DNA of 64,000 nt from a virus, in the IMG/VR virus record IMGVR_UViG_3300028025_003146, positions 21,742 through 85,741 of that record. One strand, written 5' to 3'. Shown piece after piece: positions 46,584 through 52,702 of the stretch. Under the pieces are notes generated by a model. The model had not been told where the DNA came from, made no database searches, and saw only the letters and a list, made by a program, of their open reading frames with translations. Made by a program: the position numbers and the translations under genes. How positions within the stretch are numbered: position 1 is the stretch's first letter; each line of letters opens with the position of its first letter.

Positions 46584-47135
46584 ATGGAGAAAATAAAACA
46601 ACAGGTTAGTGATTTGGCTCATAATCTGGTTACAATAGTAATGATAACATTATTTATGTTTCCAGTCCAGCCTACACAAGCCTTAGTAGTAAAACCTTTA
46701 GTGAAAACTGAAGCCCAACTAAAGCAAGAAGTCTTGGATAAGTTTAGTAAAGCAATTTACAAGCCATCTGAGATGCTTACAGACGAAGAGCTAGTATTAC
46801 TACTCAAGACTGTAGGATTCGAAGGAGTAGGCCTTAAGAAAGCCTGGTCCATAGCAAAGCGAGAATCTAATGGAAGACCGCTTGCATATAACGGGGACAG
46901 AAGTACTGGAGATAGTTCTTACGGAATATTCCAGATAAACATGATTGGAAATCTTGGTCCTGAAAGACTTGAGAAATTCAAACTAGAGAGTAACAGAGAG
47001 TTATTCGACCCAGTAACAAACGCAGAGATAACGTATTATATGACCAATGGCGGTATAGATTGGTCGGCTTGGAAGGGTATGACCCCAAAAGCTAAGGAAT
47101 GGCTATTGCAATTCCCGATTGATCAGAAAAAGTAG
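46584..47135 (+). CDS. Secreted lytic transglycosylase/lysozyme-like endolysin
   Basis: 183 residues from ATG 46584, selected by AGGAGG with 8-nt spacing; the nearer ATG at 46578 is too close. Residues 1-33 form a signal peptide (basic start, NLVTIVMITLFMFPV core, PTQA cut before Leu34). The catalytic domain has KRESNGRP (Glu94, catalytic acid), GDSSYGIFQINM and YMTNGGIDWSAWKG, the SLT/lysozyme pattern. It cleaves peptidoglycan after export by the Sec pathway, so release may depend less on holin. It heads a plus-strand operon of three small genes. Confidence 0.85.
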   Translation: MEKIKQQVSDLAHNLVTIVMITLFMFPVQPTQALVVKPLVKTEAQLKQEVLDKFSKAIYKPSEMLTDEELVLLLKTVGFEGVGLKKAWSIAKRESNGRPLAYNGDRSTGDSSYGIFQINMIGNLGPERLEKFKLESNRELFDPVTNAEITYYMTNGGIDWSAWKGMTPKAKEWLLQFPIDQKK

Positions 47136-47140
47136 GTCAA

Positions 47141-47347
47141 ATGCAGATACAATATGTATCTAAGTACATAGCCTTATCAGAAGAGGGCCTTGTTCCTAGA
47201 CTTGAATGTCCCATGGATCAGGGCTCTCTTCTATGTAACTTAGATTTAGAAGATAACATTTATTTATACTGCCTCTCCTGTGATTACAAGAACTACATAG
47301 GCCTAGAGGTATACGAGAAATTAGTGAAAGAAGTCAACAATGTCTGA
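47141..47347 (+). CDS. Small zinc-ribbon protein
   Basis: 68 residues. CPMDQGSLLC and CLSCDY form a CxxD...C / CxxC zinc ribbon with hydrophobic strand segments between. It overlaps the next gene by 8 nt and follows the lysin by 5 nt, so it belongs to the same operon. The function is unknown; such ribbons are common in phage early operons. Confidence 0.75.
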   Translation: MQIQYVSKYIALSEEGLVPRLECPMDQGSLLCNLDLEDNIYLYCLSCDYKNYIGLEVYEKLVKEVNNV

Positions 47348-47513
47348 ACATGGATGTAGTAATTGCAATTGTGGTCAAGGACTGCAAATTAAAACAAAAA
47401 GTGCGTCGGCGGAAGAAGAGACCTTTTCTTCATATGAATTTGAATCAAGTGTCCTATTAGAGAAAGACTCTATGGGAAGAGAAATATTTTGGAACGATAT
47501 GGGGAGACCATAA
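47340..47513 (+). CDS. Small Cys-rich protein
   Basis: 57 residues beginning MSEHGCSNCNCGQGLQIK; Cys6, Cys9 and Cys11 form a CxxCxC cluster followed by a Gly turn, then an acidic tail ending IFWNDMGRP. It is coupled both ways (ATG inside the previous stop region, TAATG with the next gene). No family recognised. Confidence 0.7.
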   Translation: MSEHGCSNCNCGQGLQIKTKSASAEEETFSSYEFESSVLLEKDSMGREIFWNDMGRP

Positions 47514-47719
47514 TGGAAGAAAAAGAACCATCTAGAAATCTAGAAGACAACCTACCTATGGTGAATTATATAATGCTTCACCGTATTTACGATATGCTAA
47601 CAATTATGGCAAATGGAGTAGATCCTGAAAAGACGGCTAAGATGATTGATTATCATGAGCAAGGATATCTACTTGGACCTGAGCCATCATTTACCCCGTC
47701 TGAAAATCCTGTCAACTAG
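47513..47719 (+). CDS. Hypothetical protein of the lysin operon
   Basis: 68 residues from ATG 47513 (TAATG overlap). It contains VNYIMLHRIYDMLTIMANGVDPEKTAKMIDYHEQG, a helical segment with no obvious membrane span, and a Pro-rich end. It closes the operon just before a new promoter. Not recognised. Confidence 0.7.
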   Translation: MEEKEPSRNLEDNLPMVNYIMLHRIYDMLTIMANGVDPEKTAKMIDYHEQGYLLGPEPSFTPSENPVN

Positions 47720-47724
47720 AATGC

Positions 47725-47753
47725 TTGACATATAAAATATTCCATATTACAAT
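47725..47753 (+). promoter_or_regulatory. Promoter TTGACA-N17-TACAAT of a small RNA
   Basis: A consensus -35 (47725-47730) and a near-consensus -10 (47748-47753) at ideal spacing. Predicted start about 47760. It is one of the strongest promoters in the window. Confidence 0.78.
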
Positions 47754-47759
47754 TAAGAT

Positions 47760-47850
47760 GTGTAGGTGACGGCAGCAATGTCTCCCTATATAATGTGTAG
47801 CAATACACTAGAAAGTCCCAATCGGATCCGCCTCTGATTGGGATTTTTTC
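47760..47850 (+). ncRNA. Candidate phage small RNA (about 90 nt)
   Basis: The stretch from the promoter to the terminator has no open frame with a start and ribosome site. It contains a GTGT..ACAC mini-hairpin near 47795-47810 and ends with a perfect seven-base terminator stem plus six Ts. A strong promoter feeding only a short terminated transcript is the signature of a regulatory RNA. The target is unknown; no base-pairing partner was identified. Confidence 0.55.
47817..47850 (+). terminator. Intrinsic terminator of the small RNA
   Basis: CCCAATC (47817-47823) / GATTGGG (47836-47842), then ATTTTTTC. Confidence 0.88.
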
Positions 47851-47933
47851 TTATATAGACAATTAGGACATATAGTGCATATAGTGCGAAAAAAAGTGCG
47901 CCGAAAATAAGAACACCATATTTAAATATAGAG

Positions 47934-47939
47934 TATAAT
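47934..47939 (+). promoter_or_regulatory. TATAAT -10 giving a leaderless transcript
   Basis: A perfect TATAAT is followed by exactly six bases and ATG 47946, so the predicted start is the A of the start codon. The -35 region (GAACAC at 17 bp) is weak. Confidence 0.5.
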
Positions 47940-47945
47940 TATATT

Positions 47946-48077
47946 ATGCCTAGACATTTTTCTAATTTATGGAATAGTCCTAAGAGTTTTAATAAGAAGG
48001 ATATTAGCGTCGAGCAGAAAATAGATAATATTATTCAAAAGATCAAGTTTAAGATCTGGAGCATCTTTAAAAAATAG
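47946..48077 (+). CDS. Tiny basic protein, predicted leaderless
   Basis: 43 residues: a Phe/Trp/Lys-rich sequence (MPRHFSNLWNSPKSFNKK, then IDNIIQKIKFKIWSIFKK) that would form an amphipathic cationic helix. No Shine-Dalgarno is present and the promoter abuts the ATG. A hairpin with TTTT follows immediately. It may be a membrane-active peptide or host-takeover factor, but this is a guess. Confidence 0.55.
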   Translation: MPRHFSNLWNSPKSFNKKDISVEQKIDNIIQKIKFKIWSIFKK

Positions 48078-48087
48078 CCCTCATACG

Positions 48088-48104
48088 CCCTCTACGGGGG
48101 TTTT
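48088..48104 (+). terminator. Terminator after the tiny basic gene
   Basis: CCCTC (48088-48092) / GGGGG (48096-48100) with a TAC loop and TTTT. Short but well placed, 11 nt after the stop. Confidence 0.55.
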
Positions 48105-48161
48105 CCAGCCCTAACGGGTCATATTTGGTATCTCCGATACTTGAACCCTTAAAAGGGCGGG

Positions 48162-48188
48162 AGAAAAAAGATTAGGGACTTTACCCTA
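48162..48188 (-). terminator. Terminator of the minus-strand tiny-gene operon
   Basis: On the minus strand TAGGG-TAAAGT-CCCTA is followed by ATCTTTTTTC. It faces the plus-strand terminator at 48088-48104, so the two convergent units are insulated. Confidence 0.7.
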
Positions 48189-48204
48189 TAGATATAACAT
48201 ACGT

Positions 48205-48285
48205 TTATTTAGCTATATACACCAATGAGTAGTATGCACCAAGGATGATTAGTAATGACCATAGGAATGATTTAGAACTGTTCAT
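48205..48285 (-). CDS. Tiny membrane protein
   Basis: 26 residues: a polar start (MNSSKSF), a hydrophobic helix (LWSLLIILGAYYSLVYIA) and Lys. It overlaps the preceding gene by 14 nt and is the last member of a chain of tiny genes ending at a terminator. The ribosome site is weak (GAAGA), so expression probably depends on coupling. Confidence 0.45.
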   Translation of the reverse strand: MNSSKSFLWSLLIILGAYYSLVYIAK

Positions 48286-48418
48286 TGTCTATATCTTCAT
48301 TTAGGTCAAAATCAAAGAAGTCTTCTTGCTTTCCCGCCCAATTTAAGAATCTAGACATAGCAAGACCTGAGAAGACTGCTGTCGCAGTTAGAGTAATTAA
48401 AGCAAAGATCTTTTTCAT
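48272..48418 (-). CDS. Small single-span membrane protein
   Basis: 48 residues from ATG 48418 (ACAGGAAAC upstream; ATGA overlap). MKKIFALITLTATAVFSGLAM is a signal-anchor-like helix, followed by a basic turn and an acidic tail (DFFDFDLNEDIDNEQF). The orientation predicted from the Lys pair is N-inside with the acidic tail outside. Function unknown. Confidence 0.62.
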   Translation of the reverse strand: MKKIFALITLTATAVFSGLAMSRFLNWAGKQEDFFDFDLNEDIDNEQF

Positions 48419-48492
48419 ATGTTTCCTGTCATATATGCAATTAAAAGAACCACTACTGGCCCAAATATAATTGTTGCCTGTAACCAATTCAT
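48415..48492 (-). CDS. Tiny membrane protein
   Basis: 25 residues, almost entirely one membrane helix (QATIIFGPVVVLLIAYM). It is linked by ATGA overlaps on both sides. Its stop TGA shares bases with the start of the 48-residue gene. Confidence 0.55.
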   Translation of the reverse strand: MNWLQATIIFGPVVVLLIAYMTGNI

Positions 48493-48632
48493 TTACAGTT
48501 ACAGTCTTTCTTTTTCATCTTCCACCACATCCAAATATGGTGAGCTGCCATGAGACCCATAAGTATCCACATTACTTGCATTTCAGTTATTCCTGAACCT
48601 GTGGCTAATACTATATTCTCGTGGTCATGCAT
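48489..48632 (-). CDS. Small His/Met/Trp-rich membrane protein
   Basis: 47 residues. MHDHENI at the start, a hydrophobic helix rich in Met (EMQVMWILMGLMAAHHIWMWW) and a Lys/Cys tail (KMKKKDCNCK). The HDH, HH, MxxM and CxC groups could bind metal, but this may be chance. It has ATGA overlap with the next gene and an 8-nt overlap with the previous one. Confidence 0.55.
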   Translation of the reverse strand: MHDHENIVLATGSGITEMQVMWILMGLMAAHHIWMWWKMKKKDCNCK

Positions 48633-48756
48633 TTTCTTTATTTTTCATAATATACGCATATTCCATGCCATGTGCCATGCAGTATCCAATAGATGGATCA
48701 TCTTTTCTAAATACAAATGATGGCAATGGGCATGTGTGTGCAGAACATCTATTCAT
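48625..48756 (-). CDS. Small Cys/His protein, predicted leaderless
   Basis: 43 residues. CSAHTCP and CMAHGMEYA give two CxxH/CxH-type pairs that could hold one zinc. The gene starts six bases after a perfect TATAAT, so its mRNA should lack a leader. It is the first gene of the five-gene minus-strand chain 48205-48756. Confidence 0.58.
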   Translation of the reverse strand: MNRCSAHTCPLPSFVFRKDDPSIGYCMAHGMEYAYIMKNKENA

Positions 48757-48762
48757 AAATAT

Positions 48763-48791
48763 ATTATACCATAATCCTAGTCAACTGTAAT
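48763..48791 (-). promoter_or_regulatory. Promoter of the tiny-gene operon (leaderless)
   Basis: ATTACA (48791-48786), 17 bp, TATAAT (48768-48763). The predicted start falls exactly on A of ATG 48756. It lies inside the end of the 36-residue gene upstream. Confidence 0.6.
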
Positions 48792-48887
48792 ATTTAATGC
48801 ATGATCTGAACAGTAATATATCATCTTACCTTCTAGAGTTAACTTAGATGTATATGAGATCTTGTCGCAATATGTACAAAAGTTCAT
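48777..48887 (-). CDS. Tiny zinc-finger protein
   Basis: 36 residues: CTYC near the start and CSDH near the end, a compact C2CH zinc site, separated by TSKLTLEGKMIYY strands. ATGA overlap with the HNH nuclease gene. Similar mini-ribbons occur in many phage early regions. Confidence 0.62.
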   Translation of the reverse strand: MNFCTYCDKISYTSKLTLEGKMIYYCSDHALNITVD

Positions 48888-49168
48888 GATGCCTTCTTTC
48901 CGTGCTTTCTCATATGAGTTCTTACTCTATGACAATTTGAGCAAACTATTTCGCATTTGGCTATTTCTTCATCCAGACGTTTCTTAGATAACGTATTAAT
49001 TAGTTCCGCCACATTTGAATGCTTTCGCCCACGGACATGATCAAAGTCCATCATATAATAGGGATATGAAATCTTACAATCCATACAAGGATTCTTTTCT
49101 TTAAGATCTTTTAAATACTGCGCCAGGAATTCTTTTTGTTTCTTGATCGATATCTTCTCTGGAGACAT
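48884..49168 (-). CDS. HNH endonuclease
   Basis: 94 residues. CMDCKISYPYYMMDFDHVRGRK carries the first CxxC and the DH of the HNH core, and CEIVCSNCHRVRTHMR the second CxxC and final His. This is the standalone phage/homing HNH type that nicks or cuts DNA. No terminase is nearby; it could act in genome mobility, packaging or superinfection. It is coupled to the tiny zinc-finger gene downstream. Confidence 0.88.
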   Translation of the reverse strand: MSPEKISIKKQKEFLAQYLKDLKEKNPCMDCKISYPYYMMDFDHVRGRKHSNVAELINTLSKKRLDEEIAKCEIVCSNCHRVRTHMRKHGKKAS

Positions 49169-49194
49169 ACCCCTATTATATTACATTATGTTTA

Positions 49195-49344
49195 TTAAAT
49201 TACTTCAGTTGTGCTAAAAAGTTCTCTCTCCATTGAGATCTGTTGAACTTGTCCCTGATCCAACTTTGCTGTTGCTTCTTCTTCTGATCCCGCAATTACT
49301 GCTACTCTTACTTTTACATCGTATTGATATACATTGAATGTCAT
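49195..49344 (-). CDS. Small beta protein
   Basis: 49 residues: NVYQYDVKVRVAVIAGSEEEATAKLDQGQ followed by MERELFSTTEVI. The strand, E-A-x-x-K helix, strand pattern resembles tiny ferredoxin-like phage proteins of unknown function. Intergenic to the HNH gene by 26 nt. Confidence 0.6.
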   Translation of the reverse strand: MTFNVYQYDVKVRVAVIAGSEEEATAKLDQGQVQQISMERELFSTTEVI

Positions 49345-49955
49345 ATTAATCCTAGTCGACTACTTTATAGATTCTACTAAATGTTAGTAAAATATTTTTT
49401 TAGAAGTATAGCTTCTATATTTGTTTTTATCTTTTTAATGATAACTTCCAGAATTTGAGCATACAACCCCTATACCCCTTTTATGATTTCTAAAAGAGAA
49501 CCCCGAAATGATCAGAGTATAAATCCGCCATTCATCGGTTGAACCTATAGTAGGCCTAGCTATTATCTGAAAGTAATTGTATAATACAACTTCCGTCATC
49601 ATCGCACTTGGAGTTTAACCCCTTGATATTATCTCCGAAAACTGTCCAAGGTTTACAGTATAGCATTTGGGATTTTCGTAAGTCAAGGATCCAGAGAATA
49701 TTTATTTCCCGCCCCCGTTTTGAAATTTGAGAAAATGTTAATATATTTTTAATATGTATGATACACACTATTTTTAATGTCCGATTTGTCCGATAGTGCG
49801 CCCATAACCCTATAATCTTGAGCGTGAGTGTGGTGTAACTCACAAAAATAGTTTGCGAATACTAGCGAGTAACCCCCCTAAATGTCAGTCCCCCCTGCTA
49901 GGATTATAGTATAAAGAAAATCAAGAAAGGTTCTTGATAAAGAAAGGAAAACAAA
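49345..49955. other. Divergent intergenic regulatory region (611 bp)
   Basis: This separates the minus-strand and plus-strand blocks. I see no convincing gene; the one longer minus frame (49556-49843) crosses repeats and lacks a ribosome site. Contents: TTTTTTTAGAAG AT-rich tracts; a 14-bp element ATGTCCGATTTGTC (49777-49790) that recurs inverted at 52004-52017; a CRP-like site; and the first TGTCAG promoter. It is a candidate control region between gene sets. Confidence 0.55.
49829..49904 (+). promoter_or_regulatory. Regulatory module 1: CRP-like site and TGTCAG promoter
   Basis: TGTGG-N6-TCACA (49829-49844) is centred 74.5 bp before the predicted start 49911. Then comes AATGTCAG (box 49883-49888), 10 bp, TAGGAT (49899-49904). 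GAAAGGAAAAC precedes the gene. Confidence 0.68.
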
Positions 49956-50144
49956 ATGTTTTCACTAAAATACACAGTAGGCTTAGGCTCTACTACCCTC
50001 CTAGTTCCTAGCGAGGAATACGCTAACGAGTATCTAGACCTAGTCTCACAGACTAGAGTTATAGATACAGTAACTCTAACCGAGTTACCTAACTACAAGC
50101 CTAGCAAGCGTGTAGTAATTGCTACTACTAGAAGTTGGGAGTAA
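49956..50144 (+). CDS. Hypothetical early protein
   Basis: 62 residues, strand-helix type (FSLKYTVGLGSTTLLVPSEEYANEYLDLVSQ). AAAGAAAGGAAAAC provides the ribosome site. First gene of an operon running to 51109. Not recognised. Codon use is rich in CTA and TAC, unlike the structural genes. Confidence 0.75.
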   Translation: MFSLKYTVGLGSTTLLVPSEEYANEYLDLVSQTRVIDTVTLTELPNYKPSKRVVIATTRSWE

Positions 50145-50148
50145 TCTA

Positions 50149-50253
50149 ATGAACGATTATCTTGATTATATGGACGAAATCTACGAGGAACTCGTAGAGG
50201 AGTTCGGACACGAAATCGAGTCCGTGTGTGACCATAATCACACTAACGCCTAA
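50149..50253 (+). CDS. Tiny acidic protein
   Basis: 34 residues, strongly acidic (DYLDYMDEIYEELVEEFGHEIE) with CDHNHTN at the end. It follows the previous gene by 4 nt. Its last codons contain a perfect TGTGA-N6-TCACA palindrome, so coding and control DNA overlap here. Confidence 0.5.
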   Translation: MNDYLDYMDEIYEELVEEFGHEIESVCDHNHTNA

Positions 50254-50293
50254 CGGCGTGTCGCTATACAATGTCGGCGCTATGCGCTACAAT
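50227..50293 (+). promoter_or_regulatory. Regulatory module 2, overlapping a gene end
   Basis: TGTGACCATAATCACA (50227-50242) is a perfect CRP-type palindrome. Downstream are a variant box TGTCGG (50272-50277), 10 bp, and TACAAT (50288-50293). The predicted start is 50300 and the palindrome centre is at -65.5. Confidence 0.62.
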
Positions 50294-50328
50294 TCCTACT
50301 ATAACTACTAACGAAAGAAGAACAGATA

Positions 50329-50481
50329 ATGACTATCACTTATACACTATGGCAAGGCTCTCAACTATTAGCCGTTAATCAAAAGGCTAATAAGCCCGAA
50401 GAAATCTTAGCGGTAATCGCTGAACTAAATAAACTCGGTAAGGGTTTCACTTATAACATTAGAGAGGTAGAGGTAAAGTAA
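50329..50481 (+). CDS. Small hypothetical protein
   Basis: 50 residues (YTLWQGSQLLAVNQKANKPEEILAVIAELNKLGKG then FTYNIREVEVK): a strand-helix-strand mini-fold seen in several tiny phage proteins. Stop and next start overlap as TAATG. Confidence 0.7.
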   Translation: MTITYTLWQGSQLLAVNQKANKPEEILAVIAELNKLGKGFTYNIREVEVK

Positions 50482-50651
50482 TGATGACTAAATGGGATAC
50501 TATCCAAGCAGATGTAGCAGACGCTTATGTCTATCTTGATGAAGAAGAAATGTATAACAAGGCATTAGCAGAAGGCGCAATAGACCTTGATGCTGATGAC
50601 TTTGATGAAGATGAATTACACAAGGCACTTACACTAGATTGGAATGACTAA
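50481..50651 (+). CDS. Small acidic protein
   Basis: 56 residues from ATG 50481 (a second ATG at 50484). Asp/Glu-rich (LDADDFDEDELHKALTLDWND). The ending TLDWND resembles that of the protein at 52695 (LTLDWINN), suggesting a related small family. TAATG links on both sides. Confidence 0.7.
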   Translation: MMTKWDTIQADVADAYVYLDEEEMYNKALAEGAIDLDADDFDEDELHKALTLDWND

Positions 50652-50806
50652 TGACTATAAACGGATTTGAGTTATACATAACAAGCGAATACGGATTTGA
50701 GTTTGATAGTTTCTTAGGGTCTATCTACTTACCTTGGCACACTATCCTAATCACTACCGCTTTAGTAATCGCCTATAAGATTTATAAGAGAAAGAAGAAT
50801 AAGTAA
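50651..50806 (+). CDS. Small membrane protein
   Basis: 51 residues. A polar N-terminal half is followed by the membrane helix HTILITTALVIAYKIY and a KRKKNK tail, predicting N-outside/C-inside topology. Coupled to both neighbours by TAATG. Confidence 0.65.
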   Translation: MTINGFELYITSEYGFEFDSFLGSIYLPWHTILITTALVIAYKIYKRKKNK

Positions 50807-50919
50807 TGACTACTAATCGCCTACTAACTACCGCCGTTCAATTACTACTAGCGGGAGTAACTATTCCGCTACTAATCGCCGTAATCAAAGACCTAAAAAA
50901 TGGGGGACTAAATGAGTAA
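50806..50919 (+). CDS. Tiny membrane protein
   Basis: 37 residues, mostly one helix (AVQLLLAGVTIPLLIAVIKDL). Overlaps the next gene by 8 nt. Two adjacent one-span proteins suggest a paired membrane function. Confidence 0.58.
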   Translation: MTTNRLLTTAVQLLLAGVTIPLLIAVIKDLKNGGLNE

Positions 50920-51109
50920 ATCACAATTAGAAAAAGATTTAGAAATCAAAGAAAGTTTTATAGATTTACTAAATGACATTTATCCAACTGTAAAGATTGG
51001 TTACTCAACTTTTACACCCGCCGAAATTCTAGAGTGTTGCGATCCCGTTGCGTTTGCAATCGGATTAGTAGAGCACCAAGATTATTTAGCAGAATTAGAA
51101 AATGAATAA
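50912..51109 (+). CDS. Hypothetical helical protein
   Basis: 65 residues. Begins SKSQLEKDLEIKESFIDLLNDIYP and contains TPAEILECCDPVAFAIGLVEHQDYLAELE. No membrane span. The Cys pair is adjacent (CC) and is not a zinc motif. Last gene of the first plus-strand operon. Confidence 0.72.
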   Translation: MSKSQLEKDLEIKESFIDLLNDIYPTVKIGYSTFTPAEILECCDPVAFAIGLVEHQDYLAELENE

Positions 51110-51117
51110 ATAAAAGC

Positions 51118-51303
51118 GGCGTGTCGGCTTGACAAAGTCGGCAGCTGCCCCCATCTTTTGTGGGCAGTTATCCACAGGTTTATGCACAGGTGTGGAAAAC
51201 CCTGGAAATTTGAGCGTAAGTTATCCACATGACCTAAATCACAAAAATAGTTTTCCGACACGCCCGAAAAAGGGGTCAAAATGTCAGTGGTCTATGATAG
51301 GAT
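51118..51303 (+). promoter_or_regulatory. Regulatory module 3 (full composite)
   Basis: In order: GGCGTGTCGGCTTGAC (51118-51133); a GC hairpin; DnaA box TTATCCACA (51168-51176); bipartite element variant (51179-51211, 13-bp gap); second DnaA box (51221-51229); CRP-like CATGA-N6-TCACA (51228-51243) centred at -74.5; CCGACACGCC (51255-51264), which inverts the first ten bases; then TGTCAG (51282-51287), 10 bp, TAGGAT (51298-51303). Confidence 0.7.
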
Positions 51304-51356
51304 ACTAGTATCAAGATTAAATAAGGTTTTAATCGTTAAAAGAAAGGTGGTCTTAA

Positions 51357-51512
51357 ATGACTACACTAAATGAAACTCTATTCTCTACAATCGTTCACGA
51401 TTACCATAATGGCGGAGTAAAATCCTCTTATGGTTTAGATTCTTACACACGCAAGGAATTGCTTGCGTTTCTTATCCGTTCTACTAAATGCAATTGCATA
51501 AATTGCCTTTAA
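51357..51512 (+). CDS. Small Cys-tailed protein
   Basis: 51 residues ending CNCINCL. The motif SSYGLDSYTRKELLAFLIRSTKCNC is helical then Cys-rich. AAGAAAGGTGG precedes ATG 51357. Not recognised; it could bind a metal with a partner since only one cluster is present. Confidence 0.68.
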   Translation: MTTLNETLFSTIVHDYHNGGVKSSYGLDSYTRKELLAFLIRSTKCNCINCL

Positions 51513-51529
51513 GAAAGTAGGTCTAACTA

Positions 51530-51697
51530 ATGACTACTCTTTATCCTCTCCGCTCTATTTGCGGAAAATCCGTTTCATATGTCGATGCATATGATATCAA
51601 CTTTAATCCTAATGGTGCTATTTGTTGCGATAATTGCAACTCAATTTTAATTTGCCGTAAGGCGTGGGATTTTCTTTATAAAGGAGAAAATAAATAA
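51530..51697 (+). CDS. Small zinc-binding protein
   Basis: 55 residues. ICGKS and GAICCDNCNSILIC provide four or more Cys arranged like a CxxC-type zinc knuckle. TAATG coupling to the next gene. Preceded by AAGAAAGTAGG. Confidence 0.68.
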   Translation: MTTLYPLRSICGKSVSYVDAYDINFNPNGAICCDNCNSILICRKAWDFLYKGENK

Positions 51698-51789
51698 TGA
51701 ATAAATGCGATTCTTGTAAAAAAGAAACTACACAATTTGTTACCGATGATGGTGAATATTATTATCCAATTTGCGGGGAGTGTTACTAA
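51697..51789 (+). CDS. Tiny zinc ribbon
   Basis: 30 residues: CDSCKKE and PICGECY, a complete CxxC/CxxC ribbon of minimal size. TAATG links on both sides make chance occurrence unlikely. Confidence 0.65.
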   Translation: MNKCDSCKKETTQFVTDDGEYYYPICGECY

Positions 51790-51890
51790 TGGAAAAAGAT
51801 ATTTTTGGATTTGCTGACGCAATAAATTTGGATCATCTAAATTTAGAGCAACTAAAAGAATTAGAAAAACTTTTAGAAAAAATTAAATAA
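51789..51890 (+). CDS. Tiny leucine-rich helical protein
   Basis: 33 residues (DHLNLEQLKELEKLLEKIK): an amphipathic helix, possibly a dimerisation peptide. TAATG overlap with the preceding gene. Last gene of the operon. Confidence 0.5.
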   Translation: MEKDIFGFADAINLDHLNLEQLKELEKLLEKIK

Positions 51891-51894
51891 ACAC

Positions 51895-52129
51895 GGCGTG
51901 TCAGCTTGACAAAAGCTGATGCGCCCACAAGGGTGCGGCGTCGGGCGTGTCGTTACGGAAATGTTATAAAAAACCCTGAAAATTACGGCGTGTCGATTTG
52001 ACAGACAAATCGGACATTTGGTGTGACGTTTATCACATTGGCCGTGTGATGCTTATCACATTCCCCACGCTCCACATATTGAGACAAACCCTTGCCAAAT
52101 TGGAAAATGTCAGTCCGTTCGTGTATAAT
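51895..52129 (+). promoter_or_regulatory. Regulatory module 4 with two CRP-type palindromes
   Basis: GGCGTGTCAGCTTGAC (51895-51910) and GGCGTGTCGATTTGAC (51987-52002) flank the bipartite element GTTACGG-N14-ACCCTGAAAATT (51952-51984). Two perfect palindromes, TGTGACGTTTATCACA (52022-52037) and TGTGATGCTTATCACA (52045-52060), are 23 bp apart and centred at -106.5 and -83.5. Then TGTCAG (52108-52113), 10 bp, TATAAT (52124-52129). Confidence 0.75.
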
Positions 52130-52161
52130 GTCATCTATAACAACAACGAAAGAGGTGGCAG

Positions 52162-52362
52162 ATGTCAGCGAACGTCTACTCAGTCCAGTCCCTACTAGTG
52201 GGAACAAACTACTACTCAAACACTTTGCAGGGTGAAATTATTTCTGCAGAGGTTCACCCAAAAGCCGTATGGTATGACGGGTGCGAAACTTACTTGGTGG
52301 AAATTTCACCGAATAGCGGATACGGAACAAAATTCCGAACAGTCGCAGTAAAAACTCCATAA
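52162..52362 (+). CDS. Small hypothetical protein
   Basis: 66 residues. Strand-rich: VQSLLVGTNYYSNTLQGEIISAEVHPKAVWYDGCETYLVEIS then YGTKFRTVAVKTP. AACGAAAGAGGTGG precedes the ATG. It resembles compact beta proteins of phage early regions; no name can be given. Confidence 0.72.
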   Translation: MSANVYSVQSLLVGTNYYSNTLQGEIISAEVHPKAVWYDGCETYLVEISPNSGYGTKFRTVAVKTP

Positions 52363-52388
52363 AATAAAATCGAAACAGGGGCAGTTTA

Positions 52389-52437
52389 GAGAGTGTTCTC
52401 GCCCAATGTCGTAAGTAAGAACTCTCACCAATTTTTT
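52389..52437 (+). terminator. Bulged hairpin with T-tract
   Basis: GAGAG...TTCT pairs with AGAACTCTC across a 17-base loop, then ATTTTTTC. It ends the 66-residue gene's transcript before the next ribosome site. Confidence 0.5.
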
Positions 52438-52457
52438 CAACGAAAGGAAAACTATAA

Positions 52458-52583
52458 ATGGGATACATTGAAATTTTTAGAATGAATGAAGAGGGTGCGG
52501 GCTGGGTAGATTTATCCGAAGCAACTCCAGATGAATTATTCAACATCGAATTAGGTCTACTAGAAGAGGGGGCGTTCGAATGA
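52458..52583 (+). CDS. Small acidic protein
   Basis: 41 residues (GYIEIFRMNEEGAGWVDLSEATPDELFNIELGLLEEGAFE). AACGAAAGGAAAAC ribosome site. ATGA overlap with the next gene. Function unknown. Confidence 0.65.
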   Translation: MGYIEIFRMNEEGAGWVDLSEATPDELFNIELGLLEEGAFE

Positions 52584-52702
52584 ACTTAGAAGAATTCAAA
52601 AAACACGTGATCGCACAACGTGAGGCAAGCAAGGCAGAAGCCTTGTCAGTGCTATCTGCTACAATTACCAAAACAAACGAAAGGGAAAACCTAAATGGCT
52701 AA
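52580..52702 (+). CDS. Small helical protein containing an internal promoter
   Basis: 40 residues (LEEFKKHVIAQREASKAEALSVLSATITK). The codons for LSVLSATIT also form the TGTCAG-N10-TACAAT promoter, and the last codons contain AACGAAAGG. The frame may be real (ATGA coupling), or it may be the leader of the next gene. Confidence 0.45.
   Translation: MNLEEFKKHVIAQREASKAEALSVLSATITKTNERENLNG
52644..52665 (+). promoter_or_regulatory. Promoter TGTCAG-N10-TACAAT inside a gene
   Basis: Box 52644-52649, TACAAT 52660-52665, predicted start 52672. It gives a second transcript for the genes from 52695. Confidence 0.62.

Noticed and set aside
48100-48180. tRNA-like fragment (GGTATC...TTGAACCC)
   Set aside because: The D and anticodon arms do not fold and the acceptor does not pair; probably a pair of convergent terminators.
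49556-49843. A 95-codon minus-strand frame in the regulatory gap
   Set aside because: It lacks a ribosome site, its translation has no domain-like pattern and it crosses the inverted 14-bp repeat and the CRP-like site; treated as non-coding.
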